Shown: positions 43,735 to 53,460 of the stretch, one piece after another
Numbering within the stretch: the first letter of the stretch is position 1
Layout: the number at the start of each line of letters is the position of its first letter
Assembly: GCA_030685025.1 (NCBI GenBank)
Contig: JAUXWC010000228.1
Location: 1 to 64,000 of the forward strand
Length of the DNA stretch: 64,000 nt
Direction of reading: 5' to 3'
From: Rhodoferax sp.
Lineage (GTDB): Bacteria > Pseudomonadota > Gammaproteobacteria > Burkholderiales > Burkholderiaceae_C
Position numbers and translations under genes: made by a program
The notes under the pieces: model-generated
Seen by the model: only the letters and a program-made list of their open reading frames with translations
Databases searched by the model: none
Told to the model about the DNA's origin: nothing

Positions 43735-45657
43735 ATGAATGTCTTTTCGCGTTATCAAGGTCGCTACACCGCCTCTCTCGAAGAAGAAATGTCGATCCAG
43801 GACTACCTGGAATTGTGCAAGCGCGATGCGACGGCATTTGCCAGCGTGGCCGAGCGCATACTGATGGCGATCGGCGAGCCAGAGCTGATCGACACCCGCA
43901 GTGATCACCGGCTGTCGCGCATCTTCGCCAACAAGATGCTGCGTCGTTACCCGGCGTTCAAGGATCTGTATGGCATGGAGGAGGTGATTGAACAAATCGT
44001 TTCCTACTTCCGCCACGCCGCGCAGGGCCTGGAGGAGAAGAAACAGATCCTGTATCTGCTCGGCCCGGTCGGTGGCGGCAAGTCCTCGCTGGCGGAAACG
44101 CTCAAGCACCTGATCGAGATGGTGCCGATCTACGCCATCAAGGGCTCACCCGTGCACGAGTCGCCATTGGGGCTGTTCAACCCGTTGGAAGACGCCCAGT
44201 TGCTGGAGGACGACTTCGGCATTCCGCGGCGCTACCTGGGCACCATCATGAGCCCGTGGGCCGTGAAGCGCTTGCATGAATTTGGTGGCGATATCACGCG
44301 CTTTCGGGTGGTCAAGCTGCGGCCCTCGGTGTTGTCGCAAATCGCGGTCTCCAAGACCGAGCCGGGCGACGAGAACAACCAGGACATTTCATCGCTGGTT
44401 GGCAAGATCGACATCCGCAAGCTGGAAACCTACTCGCAGAGCGACCCCGATGCCTACTCCTACTCCGGTGGCCTGTGTCTGGCCAACCGGGGTGTGCTGG
44501 AATTCGTGGAGATGTTCAAGGCGCCGATCAAGGTGCTGCATCCGCTGCTGACCGCCACGCAAGAGGGCAACTACAAAGGCACCGAAGGTTTTGGCGCCAT
44601 CCCCTTCGATGGCCTGGTGCTGGCCCACTCCAACGAGGCGGAATGGCTGACCTTCAAGAACAACCGCAACAACGAGGCCTTTCTAGACCGGATCTACATC
44701 GTCAAGGTCCCCTACTCCTTGCGCGTGTCGGACGAGATCCACATCTACGAGAAGCTGCTGGACAACTCGTCCCTGTCCAAGGCCCCGTGTGCGCCCGACA
44801 CCATGCGCATGCTGGCCCAGTTCACGGTGTTGTCGCGCCTGAAGGAGCCGGAGAACTCCAGCATCTTCTCCAAGATGCGGGTCTACGACGGCGAGAACCT
44901 CAAAGACACCGATCCGAAGGCCAAGAGTTACCAGGAGTACCGCGATTTCGCCGGCGTGGACGAAGGCATGACCGGGCTGTCGACCCGCTTCGCGTTCAAG
45001 ATTCTGTCGCGGGTATTCAATTTCGACCATCGCGAGGTCGCGGCCAATCCGGTCCACTTGATGTATGTGCTGGAACAGCAAATCGAGCAGGAGCAGTTCC
45101 CCGCCGAGGTTGCCGAACGCTACACGCGCTACCTCAAAGAATACCTCTCGCCGCGTTACGCCGAGTTCATTGGCAAGGAGATCCAGACCGCCTACCTGGA
45201 AAGCTACTCGGAGTATGGCCAGAACATCTTCGACCGTTATGTCACCTATGCGGACTTCTGGATTCAGGACCAGGAGTACCGCGACACCAACACTGGCGAG
45301 ATCCTGGACCGCGGCGCGCTCAACAGCGAGTTGGAAAAAATCGAGAAGCCCGCCGGCATCTCCAACCCCAAGGACTTCCGCAACGAGGTGGTCAACTTTG
45401 TGCTGCGCGCGCGCGCCAAGCACGATGGCCAGAACCCGCCGTGGACCTCCTACGAGAAGTTGCGCGCGGTGATCGAGAAGAAGATGTTCTCGAACACCGA
45501 GGAGTTGCTGCCGGTGATCTCGTTCAACGCCAAAGCCAGTGGCGACGAGCAGAAGAAGCACAAGGACTTCGTCAATCGGATGATCAGCAAGGGCTACACC
45601 GAAAAGCAGGTGCGCCTGCTTTGCGAGTGGTATCTGCGAGTTCGCAAATCATCCTGA
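43735..45657 (+). CDS. prkA: PrkA serine protein kinase
   Basis: This 640-residue protein has an N-terminal AAA-like ATPase (Walker A YLLGPVGGGKSSLAETLKHL, near residues 105-125) and a C-terminal PrkA kinase-like domain. The block EEEMSIQDYLELCKRDATAF and the length match the family exactly. PrkA is an AAA+ protein linked to stress, nitrogen starvation and stationary phase, and is encoded with yeaH and spoVR. I chose the ATG at 43735 (MNVFSRYQGRYTASLEEEMS). The AT-rich leader at 43600-43680, with TTTTTTTT and CTATCAT, may hold the promoter. Confidence 0.93.
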   Translation: MNVFSRYQGRYTASLEEEMSIQDYLELCKRDATAFASVAERILMAIGEPELIDTRSDHRLSRIFANKMLRRYPAFKDLYGMEEVIEQIVSYFRHAAQGLEEKKQILYLLGPVGGGKSSLAETLKHLIEMVPIYAIKGSPVHESPLGLFNPLEDAQLLEDDFGIPRRYLGTIMSPWAVKRLHEFGGDITRFRVVKLRPSVLSQIAVSKTEPGDENNQDISSLVGKIDIRKLETYSQSDPDAYSYSGGLCLANRGVLEFVEMFKAPIKVLHPLLTATQEGNYKGTEGFGAIPFDGLVLAHSNEAEWLTFKNNRNNEAFLDRIYIVKVPYSLRVSDEIHIYEKLLDNSSLSKAPCAPDTMRMLAQFTVLSRLKEPENSSIFSKMRVYDGENLKDTDPKAKSYQEYRDFAGVDEGMTGLSTRFAFKILSRVFNFDHREVAANPVHLMYVLEQQIEQEQFPAEVAERYTRYLKEYLSPRYAEFIGKEIQTAYLESYSEYGQNIFDRYVTYADFWIQDQEYRDTNTGEILDRGALNSELEKIEKPAGISNPKDFRNEVVNFVLRARAKHDGQNPPWTSYEKLRAVIEKKMFSNTEELLPVISFNAKASGDEQKKHKDFVNRMISKGYTEKQVRLLCEWYLRVRKSS

Positions 45658-45763
45658 GCCAAACCGTGCCAGGCCAACGACTCAGCCATGCGACCTTGAC
45701 TGCCTTTGCGCCTTGCTTTGCTGGCCCCGTTACAACGCGGCATGAACTGAACCGGAGCGTCTC

Positions 45764-47032
45764 ATGACGGTGCGCATCGTAGACCGGCGATTCGACAGCA
45801 AGCACAAGAGCTCGGTCAATCGCGGGCGCTTCATTGACCGCTTCAAGGGGCAGATCCGCAAGGCCGTGGCCGACGCGATCAACAAGCGCGGCATTCGCGA
45901 TATCGACAATGGCGAAAAGATCGGCATCCCGGGCAAGGACATTGCCGAGCCTCAGTTCGCCCACGGTCGCGGCGGCGTCTGGGAAACCGTCCGCCCGGGC
46001 AATGACCGCTTCAGCAGTGGCGACCAGGTCGATCGACCCCAGGATGGCGGCGCCGGACAGGGCGGCAGTCAGGCCAGCCGGGAAGGTGAAGGACTCGACG
46101 AGTTCATGTTCACCCTGACCAAGGATGAGTTCCTGGATATTTTCTTCGACGAACTGGCCCTGCCCAACTTGGTCAAACAGCATCTGGCCCATATCGAACA
46201 GTATCGGCGGGTGCGCGCGGGCTTTACGCAAAGCGGCGTGCCCACCAACATCAATCTGGCCCGAACCATGCGCGGGGCGGCCGGGCGGCGCATTGCGGTG
46301 GGAGGCCCCTACTCGGCGCAGCTTCGCGCCTTGCTCGCGGAACTGGAGGAACAGGAAAACAAGCTGGCCGACGATGACCCGGAGCTCGAACGCCTGCGCC
46401 ACGAGATCGCTCGCTTGCACGCCAAGATGGACCGGGTGCCCTTTGTCGACTCGTTCGACCTGCGCTACAACAACCGGGTCCGCGTGCCGCAACCGAGTAC
46501 GCAGGCGGTCATGTTCTGCCTGCTCGACGTGTCGGGCTCGATGGACGAGGGTCGCAAGAGCATCGCCAAGCGCTTCTTCATGCTGCTGTATCTGTTTTTG
46601 ACCCGCAACTACGCGCGCATCGAGGTGGTGTTTATCCGCCACCACACGGTCGCCAGCGAGGTCGATGAGGACGAGTTCTTCACCTCGCGCGAGTCGGGTG
46701 GAACCGTGGTCTCAAGCGCCCTGGAGCTGATGCACAAGGTGATCGCGGATCGCTACCCAAGCAGCGTGTGGAACATCTACGGCGCGCAGGCCTCCGACGG
46801 CGACAACTGGAACGACGACTCCCCGATCTGCCGCGAACTGCTGGAGCAATCGCTGCTGCCGCTGACACAGTACTTCGCCTACATTGAAATCACCGATGGT
46901 CCGCCCCAAAACCTGTGGGAGGAATATGCCAAGCTGGAGGCGCTCCATGCCGGCCACTTCGCGATGAAGCGTATCGCCACGGCCGCTGACATCTACCCCG
47001 TGTTTCGTGAACTGTTCAAGCGGCAGGTCTAG
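45764..47032 (+). CDS. yeaH: YeaH/YhbH family protein (DUF444)
   Basis: This 422-residue protein has the DUF444 features: an N-terminal IVDRRFDSKHKSSVNRGRFI, a low-complexity region around residues 75-105 (DRPQDGGAGQGGSQASREGE) and a VWA-like C-terminal region with FCLLDVSGSMDEGRKSIAKR, a MIDAS-type DxSxS motif. It is functionally linked to PrkA in the conserved operon. The start at 45764 follows GGAGCG. It lies 106 bp after prkA and 3 bp before spoVR. Its biochemical role is not established. Confidence 0.93.
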   Translation: MTVRIVDRRFDSKHKSSVNRGRFIDRFKGQIRKAVADAINKRGIRDIDNGEKIGIPGKDIAEPQFAHGRGGVWETVRPGNDRFSSGDQVDRPQDGGAGQGGSQASREGEGLDEFMFTLTKDEFLDIFFDELALPNLVKQHLAHIEQYRRVRAGFTQSGVPTNINLARTMRGAAGRRIAVGGPYSAQLRALLAELEEQENKLADDDPELERLRHEIARLHAKMDRVPFVDSFDLRYNNRVRVPQPSTQAVMFCLLDVSGSMDEGRKSIAKRFFMLLYLFLTRNYARIEVVFIRHHTVASEVDEDEFFTSRESGGTVVSSALELMHKVIADRYPSSVWNIYGAQASDGDNWNDDSPICRELLEQSLLPLTQYFAYIEITDGPPQNLWEEYAKLEALHAGHFAMKRIATAADIYPVFRELFKRQV

Positions 47033-47035
47033 CCC

Positions 47036-48571
47036 ATGCAACCGGACCAACACCCCGCCCTGCCCGTCGGCTCCGAATGGACCTTCGCGGCGCTTGAGCA
47101 GTACGACCAGGCGATTGGCCGCGTCGCCGCCGACTACGCGCTCGACAGCTACCCGCATGTGTTGGAGCTGATCAGCGCCGAGCAGATGATGGATGCCTAT
47201 GCCTCGATCGGCATGCCGGTGTATTACCACCATTGGTCGTTCGGCAAACACTTCCTGTCGACGGAGAACCGCTACAAGCGCGGCCAGATGGGACTGGCCT
47301 ATGAGATCGTCATCAATTCCGACCCGTGCATTGCGTATTTGATGGAAGAAAACACCCTGCCGATGCAGGCACTGGTGATCGCGCACGCCGCGTATGGCCA
47401 CAACTCCTTCTTCAAAGGCAACCATCTGTTCAAGCAATGGACCAGTGCGGATGCCATCGTGGACTATCTGGTATTTGCCAAGCAGTTCATCGCGCAGTGC
47501 GAGGAGCGGCACGGTGTCAGCACCGTCGAACGCCTGTTGGATTCCTGCCACGCGCTGCTCAATCTGGGCGTGGACCGCTACAAACGGTCGCCCCCGCTAT
47601 CGCTGCAGAAAGAGACCCTGCGGCAGAAAGAGCGCGCGGACTACCTGCAAGCCCAGGTCAACGACCTGTGGCGCACGCTGCCACCCCAACTCGAAGTCAG
47701 CCAGGCCGAGCAGGAAGCGCGTTTTCCAGCCGAGCCGGAAGAAAACCTGCTGTATTTCATCGAGAAAAACGCGCCCCTGCTGGAGCCCTGGCAGCGCGAA
47801 GTGGTGCGCATCGTTCGCAAGATCGGCCAGTACTTTTACCCGCAGCGCCAGACCCAGGTCATGAACGAGGGCTGGGCCTGCTTCTGGCACTACACGCTGC
47901 TCAACACCCTGTATGACCAGGGTGCCCTGACCGATGGCTTCATGCTGGAGTTTCTGCAATCGCACACCAACGTGGTCTACCAGCCGCCCTACAACAGCCC
48001 CCATTACTCGGGCATCAACCCGTATGCGCTGGGCTATGCCATGTGGCGCGACATCCGCCGCATCTGCGAACAACCGACCGCTGAAGATCGCGAGTGGTTC
48101 CCCGACATCGCTGGCTCGAACTGGCGCGACACGTTTGAGTTCGCCATGCAGAACTTCAAGGACGAGAGCTTCATCGCGCAATATCTATCGCCCCAGTTGA
48201 TGCGTGAATTCCGCTTTTTCACGGTGCTTGATGACGATGCCCGCGAGAAGCTTGAGATCAAGGCCATCCACAACGAAAGCGGCTACCGCACGCTGCGCCG
48301 CCAGTTGTCGGAACAATACAACCTGGGTAGTCGCGAGCCCAATATCCAGGTCTGGAATGTCGACCTGCGTGGCGACCGATCACTGACACTGCGCCATTTC
48401 ACGCACCAGCGCAGGCCGCTGGACGAATCCAGCGCCCAAGTTCTGGAGCACGTTGCCTACCTGTGGGGTTTCACGGTGCGCCTGGAAAACCAGGAGGCAG
48501 ACGGCACCGTCAACCTGGTCGCCGAACGCATGCGCGAGAAACGTGCCGACCGGGGCAGCACCAGCCCCTGA
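47036..48571 (+). CDS. spoVR: SpoVR family protein
   Basis: The 511-residue protein matches SpoVR (also called YcgB in enterics), with the conserved YASIGMPVYYHHWSFGKHF, IAHAAYGHNSFFKGNHLF and MNEGWACFWHYTLLNTLYDQ. SpoVR proteins occur in spore cortex formation in Bacillus, but non-sporulating bacteria like this one carry it beside prkA and yeaH, as a stress or stationary-phase module. The start follows the yeaH stop by 3 bp. It converges on phoD with a 15-bp gap. Its biochemical function is unknown. Confidence 0.93.
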   Translation: MQPDQHPALPVGSEWTFAALEQYDQAIGRVAADYALDSYPHVLELISAEQMMDAYASIGMPVYYHHWSFGKHFLSTENRYKRGQMGLAYEIVINSDPCIAYLMEENTLPMQALVIAHAAYGHNSFFKGNHLFKQWTSADAIVDYLVFAKQFIAQCEERHGVSTVERLLDSCHALLNLGVDRYKRSPPLSLQKETLRQKERADYLQAQVNDLWRTLPPQLEVSQAEQEARFPAEPEENLLYFIEKNAPLLEPWQREVVRIVRKIGQYFYPQRQTQVMNEGWACFWHYTLLNTLYDQGALTDGFMLEFLQSHTNVVYQPPYNSPHYSGINPYALGYAMWRDIRRICEQPTAEDREWFPDIAGSNWRDTFEFAMQNFKDESFIAQYLSPQLMREFRFFTVLDDDAREKLEIKAIHNESGYRTLRRQLSEQYNLGSREPNIQVWNVDLRGDRSLTLRHFTHQRRPLDESSAQVLEHVAYLWGFTVRLENQEADGTVNLVAERMREKRADRGSTSP

Positions 48572-48586
48572 GCGAGGCCCACTCCC

Positions 48587-50188
48587 TCAAACCCGTTCGA
48601 TAACCGGCCGCCCGCTGTGCACGGCAAACTGGGCCAAGGTCTCGATGCCACTGTCCGGGCGGCTCACGTCGTCGAGCACTCGCAAGGTGGTGGTCAGTTG
48701 TCGAGGCGTGAACTGCGCTACCCCATAACCTTTGCGCTCGCATTCGGCGAACACGAAGTGCGGGTTCTCGGCCAGGCGATCAGCCAGCTTGCCGTTGCCT
48801 GCTGAGCGCGAAGTGATGCTGGTCCCGCAGAACTCGACCCCCACGCTGGGGCTGGCCGCATCGGTGTAGTCCGCCTTGACGTGGCCGACCCAGTTCTCGT
48901 GCACATCGCCGCCCAGAAACACCGGATTGCTGACCCGGTGCCGCTGCAAGGCGCCTGTCAGGCGCTGGCGGGCGCCGGCATACCCGTCCCATCCATCGTT
49001 CCACAGGAACTGCTCCGGCCCGGCTCGGAAGTCCCGCTGCCCGACCAGTGTTTGCTGGCCCAGCACGTTCCAGTGGACTGCTGTGGCGCCCTGTTGGGCC
49101 AGCGCCTGATCCAGCCACTGCTCCTGGGCCTGCCCCAGCATCGACCGTTTGGGATCGTTCCACATGGGGCAGTCCCGCGGATTGACGCTCGCCGAGCCGC
49201 GCCGGCCATCCCTGGTACAGACCTGGGGGTCCTTGTACTGCCGCGCATCGAGCAGGTACAGATTGGCCAGGCGACCAAACGGCACGCTGCGGTAGATCCG
49301 CATCTCCGCGCCCTGGCCCAGCCCGGCCAGCGCGCGTGTCAGCACGCTGGCACTCAGCGGCATGTGCTCGTAGTAGGCTTGATAGGCGGCCATGCGGCGC
49401 GCCAGGAAATCCGATGCCAGTGACGGATCGGCCGCGCCACCATCACCGGCTTGCTCACCCGCATAGTCGTTTTGTACTTCGTGGTCGTCCCAGGTCATCA
49501 GCCACGGACAGTGCGCGTGCATTGCCTGCAGGTCCGGGTCGCCCTTGTACACCGCGTAACGGCGGCGATAGTCGTCCAGCGTCAGCACCCAGCCACCGCC
49601 GGGCGATCGCAGCTTGCTGCGCTTGCCGGGGTACTCATAGATGTAGTCACCCAGGAACATCACCGCATCCAGATTCTCCGCGCGCATGTGCCGCCAGGCG
49701 CTGAAATAGCCATCCTCCCACTTCTGGCAGGAGGCGTAGGCCAGGCGCAAACTGGCCACCGCCGCGTCGGGTCGGGGAAACGTGCGGGTACGCCCGACGG
49801 GACTAACAGCGTCCCCACTCATGAAACGGTAGAAGTACCACCGGTCCGGCTCCAGCCCGCGGACTTCCACATGTGCCGAATGAGCCAGCTCCGGCGTCGC
49901 CACCACCTGCCCGTGTTGAACCGGTCGCAGAAAATTGTCATCGTGTGCCAGCTCCCAGCGCAGCGTGATCTGGTCGCGCCCAGGATCGGCGCCCAACAAG
50001 CCACTGGCGTGCAGGCGCGTCCACAACACCACCGAATCATGCGTGGGCGAGCCGCTGGCAACCCCCAAGCCGAACGGATCGTGCTGCCACTTCGGCTGTG
50101 CCAGCGCAGATTGCGACAGCCACGCGCTGCCGAGCCCAGCGGCCAGCAGCGCCATCAGTTCGCGTCGTCTCAATCGGTTGTCAATCAT
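48587..50188 (-). CDS. phoD: Alkaline phosphatase D family phosphodiesterase/phosphatase
   Basis: This 533-residue protein has a Tat-like signal start (RRRELMALLAAGLGSAWLS, then ALAQ) and the PhoD core. Motifs are FGLGVASGSPTHDSVVLWTR, LRLAYASCQKWEDGYFSAWR, MFLGDYIYEYPG, MTWDDHEVQNDYAG and LGGDVHENWVGHV, which carry the metal-binding Asp, His and Asn residues. PhoD enzymes cleave phosphate esters outside the cytoplasm during phosphate limitation. The ATG at 50188 (MIDNRLRRRELM) gives the Tat signal; the 21 codons upstream are excluded. It is divergent from the wax ester synthase gene. Confidence 0.9.
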   Translation of the reverse strand: MIDNRLRRRELMALLAAGLGSAWLSQSALAQPKWQHDPFGLGVASGSPTHDSVVLWTRLHASGLLGADPGRDQITLRWELAHDDNFLRPVQHGQVVATPELAHSAHVEVRGLEPDRWYFYRFMSGDAVSPVGRTRTFPRPDAAVASLRLAYASCQKWEDGYFSAWRHMRAENLDAVMFLGDYIYEYPGKRSKLRSPGGGWVLTLDDYRRRYAVYKGDPDLQAMHAHCPWLMTWDDHEVQNDYAGEQAGDGGAADPSLASDFLARRMAAYQAYYEHMPLSASVLTRALAGLGQGAEMRIYRSVPFGRLANLYLLDARQYKDPQVCTRDGRRGSASVNPRDCPMWNDPKRSMLGQAQEQWLDQALAQQGATAVHWNVLGQQTLVGQRDFRAGPEQFLWNDGWDGYAGARQRLTGALQRHRVSNPVFLGGDVHENWVGHVKADYTDAASPSVGVEFCGTSITSRSAGNGKLADRLAENPHFVFAECERKGYGVAQFTPRQLTTTLRVLDDVSRPDSGIETLAQFAVHSGRPVIERV

Positions 50189-50382
50189 TGTTTTGGCTCT
50201 CGGACCACGCGAATCGCTGCAGATGTCAGTCGCCGCCGCGACAATTGGCAAAGCGCTGCCAACTGCAATGCCAGCATCATAGCCAAGGGGCGCCAGCCGG
50301 GCGGGTCAAAACTGGCCTCGCCGCAGCCGCTGTCGCTAGACTCCGTGCTGGGGGATCACCCGGTCACGGAAAGGACATCTCG

Positions 50383-51846
50383 ATGCAAGCACTCAGCCCG
50401 ACCGACTCCGCCTTCTTGTGGCTGGAGACACGCAGCCAGCCCATGCATGTGGCGGGTCTAAACATCTACACGCCACCCAAAGGCGAGGATCAGCACGTGC
50501 ACCGTTTTTTAACGGCGTGGCGCAAGCACGTGTCGGCGCATCCGCCTTTCAACCTGCGCCCGGTGCTCAAGCTGGGCCTGTGGTACTGGGAGGAGGATCA
50601 GGAATTCGAGCTGGACTACCACCTGCGCCACGTGGCGTTGCCGCAGCCAGGGCGCATTCGCGAGTTGCTGGCGATGGTCTCGAACCTGCACGGCAACTTG
50701 CTCGACCGCAACCGCCCCCTGTGGGAAGCCCATGTGATCGAGGGCCTGCCCGGCGGGCGTTTTGCCACCTACATCAAGATGCACCACGCGCTGATTGATG
50801 GAATCAGCGGCGCCAGGCTGATGGCGCGCTCTATGTCGACCGATCCGTGCGAGAGCATGCCACCGGTCTGGGCGCAACCGGCCGCGCGGCGGCGTAAGGT
50901 CGAGCAGAACGCGGCGGGCTCCACCACCGAGAAGCTGCTGGGCGCCCTGAGCGCCGCCACACGGGTTGGCAGTCAGGTCCTGCCCGGTATCGGCGCCGGC
51001 CTGTGGGACATGTTGCAGGGCCTGCAGGCCGACACCACGATGGCAAGGGCCTTTCAGGCGCCGCCGACGCCGTTTAACGTCGAGATCTCCGGCTCGCGCC
51101 GCTTTGCTGCGCAGTCCTACTCGCTGACTCGCCTCAAGACTCTCGGCGCCGCGGCCGGCGCCACCATCAACGACGTGACTCTGGCCATTTGCGCGGGAGC
51201 CTTGCGGCAATACCTGATCACGCACGACAAGCTGCCGAAAGCGCCCTTGGTCGCGATGGTGCCCGTCTCCCTGCATGACGAGACCACCGATGGGGGCAAC
51301 CAGGTCAGCCTGCTGCTGGCCAGCCTGTGCACCCACATCGCCGATCCCGCCAAACGTCTGCAGGGCATCGTCGAATCGACCAAAGCAGCCAAAGAGCGCC
51401 TGGCCAGCATGCCGCGGCTGCAGAAGCTGGCTCACGGCATGACCACCATTGCCCCGCTCGGGCCCAGTATGTTGACCGGATCGGCCCGCAAATATCCGGT
51501 CTTCAATGTGGTGATCTCCAATGTGCCCGGCCCCAAGGAGACGCTGTACCTCAACGGCGCCCGGCTCGACGAGGTGTATCCAGTGTCGATCCCCACGCAC
51601 TACCTGGCCCTCAACATCACCATCAGTGGCTACGGCGACCACCTCGGATTCGGATTCATCGCGTGCCGTCGCTCGGTACCATCCCTGCAGCGGCTGCTGG
51701 ACTACACTGATGCATCCATTCAGGAGCTGGAGGCCGCGCTGCTGACCCCGAAGCGGGCCACCCGCCCGGCCACCACCCGAAAACCTGCAATCAAGGCATC
51801 TTCCCCCGCCACGCCGCGCAAGCGCGGCAAGGCGCCCGCCCCTTAG
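50383..51846 (+). CDS. Wax ester synthase/diacylglycerol acyltransferase
   Basis: The 487-residue acyltransferase has the active-site motif MHHALIDGISGARLM (HHxxxDG) near residue 132, and the C-terminal PLGPSMLTGSARKYPVFNVV and SNVPGPKETLYLNGARLDEV typical of WS/DGAT. These enzymes make wax esters or triacylglycerol from acyl-CoA as storage lipids. The start at 50383 (MQALSPTDSAFLWLETRSQP) matches family N-termini; the frame upstream overlaps phoD. The tail is Lys/Ala/Pro-rich (KAPAP end). It is not obviously in an operon with its neighbours. Confidence 0.9.
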   Translation: MQALSPTDSAFLWLETRSQPMHVAGLNIYTPPKGEDQHVHRFLTAWRKHVSAHPPFNLRPVLKLGLWYWEEDQEFELDYHLRHVALPQPGRIRELLAMVSNLHGNLLDRNRPLWEAHVIEGLPGGRFATYIKMHHALIDGISGARLMARSMSTDPCESMPPVWAQPAARRRKVEQNAAGSTTEKLLGALSAATRVGSQVLPGIGAGLWDMLQGLQADTTMARAFQAPPTPFNVEISGSRRFAAQSYSLTRLKTLGAAAGATINDVTLAICAGALRQYLITHDKLPKAPLVAMVPVSLHDETTDGGNQVSLLLASLCTHIADPAKRLQGIVESTKAAKERLASMPRLQKLAHGMTTIAPLGPSMLTGSARKYPVFNVVISNVPGPKETLYLNGARLDEVYPVSIPTHYLALNITISGYGDHLGFGFIACRRSVPSLQRLLDYTDASIQELEAALLTPKRATRPATTRKPAIKASSPATPRKRGKAPAP

Positions 51847-51890
51847 AAACCCACACACCGCCACGCAGCCGGCCAAGCTACGACAGGGAG

Positions 51891-52010
51891 GGCTGCCCGT
51901 CATGCCGCCACGTTGGCCAAGTACCCTACGTGGCGGTCCCAAACACAGGCGCGACTATGTTCGAATCCGCTGCCATCATCGACTACCTGGAACGTCCGTA
52001 CGCACAATGA
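51891..52010 (+). pseudogene. Fragment of a glutathione S-transferase-like N-terminal domain
   Basis: The stretch HVGQVPYVAVPNTGATMFES, followed by AAIIDYLERPYAQ and a TGA at 52008, matches the thioredoxin-like domain of glutathione S-transferases (QVPYL..PNTG..MFES..I..YL), including the Glu-Ser that binds glutathione. The frame has no start or upstream domain: it opens only around 51891. The C-terminal helical domain is missing, so it is a remnant. It lies between the acyltransferase and transglutaminase genes; the 216-bp gap otherwise holds no gene. Confidence 0.65.
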
Positions 52011-52062
52011 GACGCCCGTAAGTGCCACCGTCCGAGCGACTCAACACAATACCGCACCACCC

Positions 52063-52962
52063 ATGCCCATTGCCGCACACCTGCAACACCGCACGCGCTA
52101 CGAATACGATCGACCGGTCAACCTCGGGGCCCATATCGTGCGCTTGCACCCGGCGCCCCATTGCCGCACCGCCGTGACGTCGTATTCAATGACCGTCAGC
52201 CCCTCCACGCACTACATTCATTGGCAGCAGGATCCGCTGGCTAACCGCCTGGCCAGACTGGTGTTTACCCAAGCGTGCACGGAATTCGAAGTGACGGTGG
52301 ACCTGTCGGTCGTACTGACGGACTTCAACCCGTTCGACTTCTTTCTCGACCCATTGGCGAACGTCTACCCATTTGCCTATTGCGCCGCCGACCAACTGGC
52401 ATTGACCCCCTATCTGCGGGTCGACGCCGTGGGCCAAGACGACACCCTGCTTGACGCACTGCTGCACCAGATCGATCAGAGTCCGCAGGACACCATGAGC
52501 TTCCTGATCGCCCTCAATCAGCGCGTGCACCAGACGGTCGTGTACCAGCTCCGCCATGAACCCGGCGTTCAAACACCTGACCAAACCCTGAAATTGGCCA
52601 GCGGTTCGTGCCGTGATTCAAGCTGGCTGCTGGTCACCCTGTTTCGCCACCTTGGCGTGGCGGCGCGATTTGTGTCCGGCTACCTGATCGATATCGCGCC
52701 ACCGTCAACCGCCGCTCAAGGCTCGCCACTCACCGTGCCTAGCCGCTCGGAGCTTCATGCGTGGTGCGAGGTCTATTTGCCCGGCGCCGGCTGGGTCGGT
52801 CTGGACCCGACGTCGGGCTTGCTCAGCGGTGCCGGCCACATTGCGCTGGCGTGCGCGCTGCAGCCAGACTGGGCGGCGCCAATCGAAGGCTCAACCGACA
52901 TGGCAGAGGTGACCTTCAGCCATCGCATTGATGTCACCGCCACACCGATTGCGCCGGGGTAG
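52063..52962 (+). CDS. Transglutaminase-family protein (bacterial transglutaminase-like N-terminal type)
   Basis: This 299-residue protein has a bacterial-transglutaminase N-terminal domain (HRTRYEYDRPVNLGAHIVRL) and a transglutaminase-like core with the triad in KLASGSCRDSSWLLVTLFRH (Cys), RSELHAWCEVYL (His) and GLDPTSG (Asp). Such proteins usually sit next to alpha-E and ATP-grasp genes; in this window that pair is at 20563-22982, 30 kb away. The ATG at 52063 gives the family start; the upstream frame includes the transferase fragment region in another frame. It is probably transcribed alone. Confidence 0.87.
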   Translation: MPIAAHLQHRTRYEYDRPVNLGAHIVRLHPAPHCRTAVTSYSMTVSPSTHYIHWQQDPLANRLARLVFTQACTEFEVTVDLSVVLTDFNPFDFFLDPLANVYPFAYCAADQLALTPYLRVDAVGQDDTLLDALLHQIDQSPQDTMSFLIALNQRVHQTVVYQLRHEPGVQTPDQTLKLASGSCRDSSWLLVTLFRHLGVAARFVSGYLIDIAPPSTAAQGSPLTVPSRSELHAWCEVYLPGAGWVGLDPTSGLLSGAGHIALACALQPDWAAPIEGSTDMAEVTFSHRIDVTATPIAPG

Positions 52963-53001
52963 TGCCAAAATAGTGTTCTTCCATTCAAGGCGCAAGACAT
53001 C

Positions 53002-53457
53002 ATGAGCATCTACCACACCCTGACCGAGCTTGGCATCACGCTGCCGCCGGTGGCCATTCCGGCGGCGGCCTATGTGCCGTTTGTTCAGACTGGCAATCTG
53101 GTGTTTCTGAGCGGTCACATCGCCAAAAAAGACGGCAAACCATGGGTCGGGCAACTTGGCAAGACCATGGGGACCGAAGAGGGCCAGGCCGCCGCGCGCG
53201 CCATCGCGATTGACCTGATGGGCACGCTGCACGCCGCAGTGGGCGACCTCAATCGGGTCAAACGCATTGTCAAGCTGATGTCACTGGTCAATTCGACCGG
53301 CGAGTTCACGGAGCACCATCTGGTCACCAATGGCGCCAGCGAACTGATTGGCAAGGTGTTTGGCGACAAGGGCGCCCACGCCCGAAGTGCCTTTGGGGTG
53401 GCCCAGATCCCGCTTGGCGCTTGTGTCGAGATTGAATTGATCGCCGAATTAACCTGA
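53002..53457 (+). CDS. RidA (YjgF/YER057c/UK114) family protein
   Basis: This 151-residue RidA-family protein has the fold motifs FVQTGNLVFLSGHIAKKDGK and GVAQIPLGACVEIELIAEL near the C-terminus. In E. coli RidA the residue aligned with the Gln of GVAQIP is Arg105, which is needed for enamine/imine deaminase activity; here it appears to be Gln, so deamination is uncertain and a different Rid subgroup is likely. The start at 53002 follows an AAGGCGCAAG-like site at about 52989. A repeat of the GGACAGA family directly follows the stop. Confidence 0.85.
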   Translation: MSIYHTLTELGITLPPVAIPAAAYVPFVQTGNLVFLSGHIAKKDGKPWVGQLGKTMGTEEGQAAARAIAIDLMGTLHAAVGDLNRVKRIVKLMSLVNSTGEFTEHHLVTNGASELIGKVFGDKGAHARSAFGVAQIPLGACVEIELIAELT

Positions 53458-53460
53458 GAC

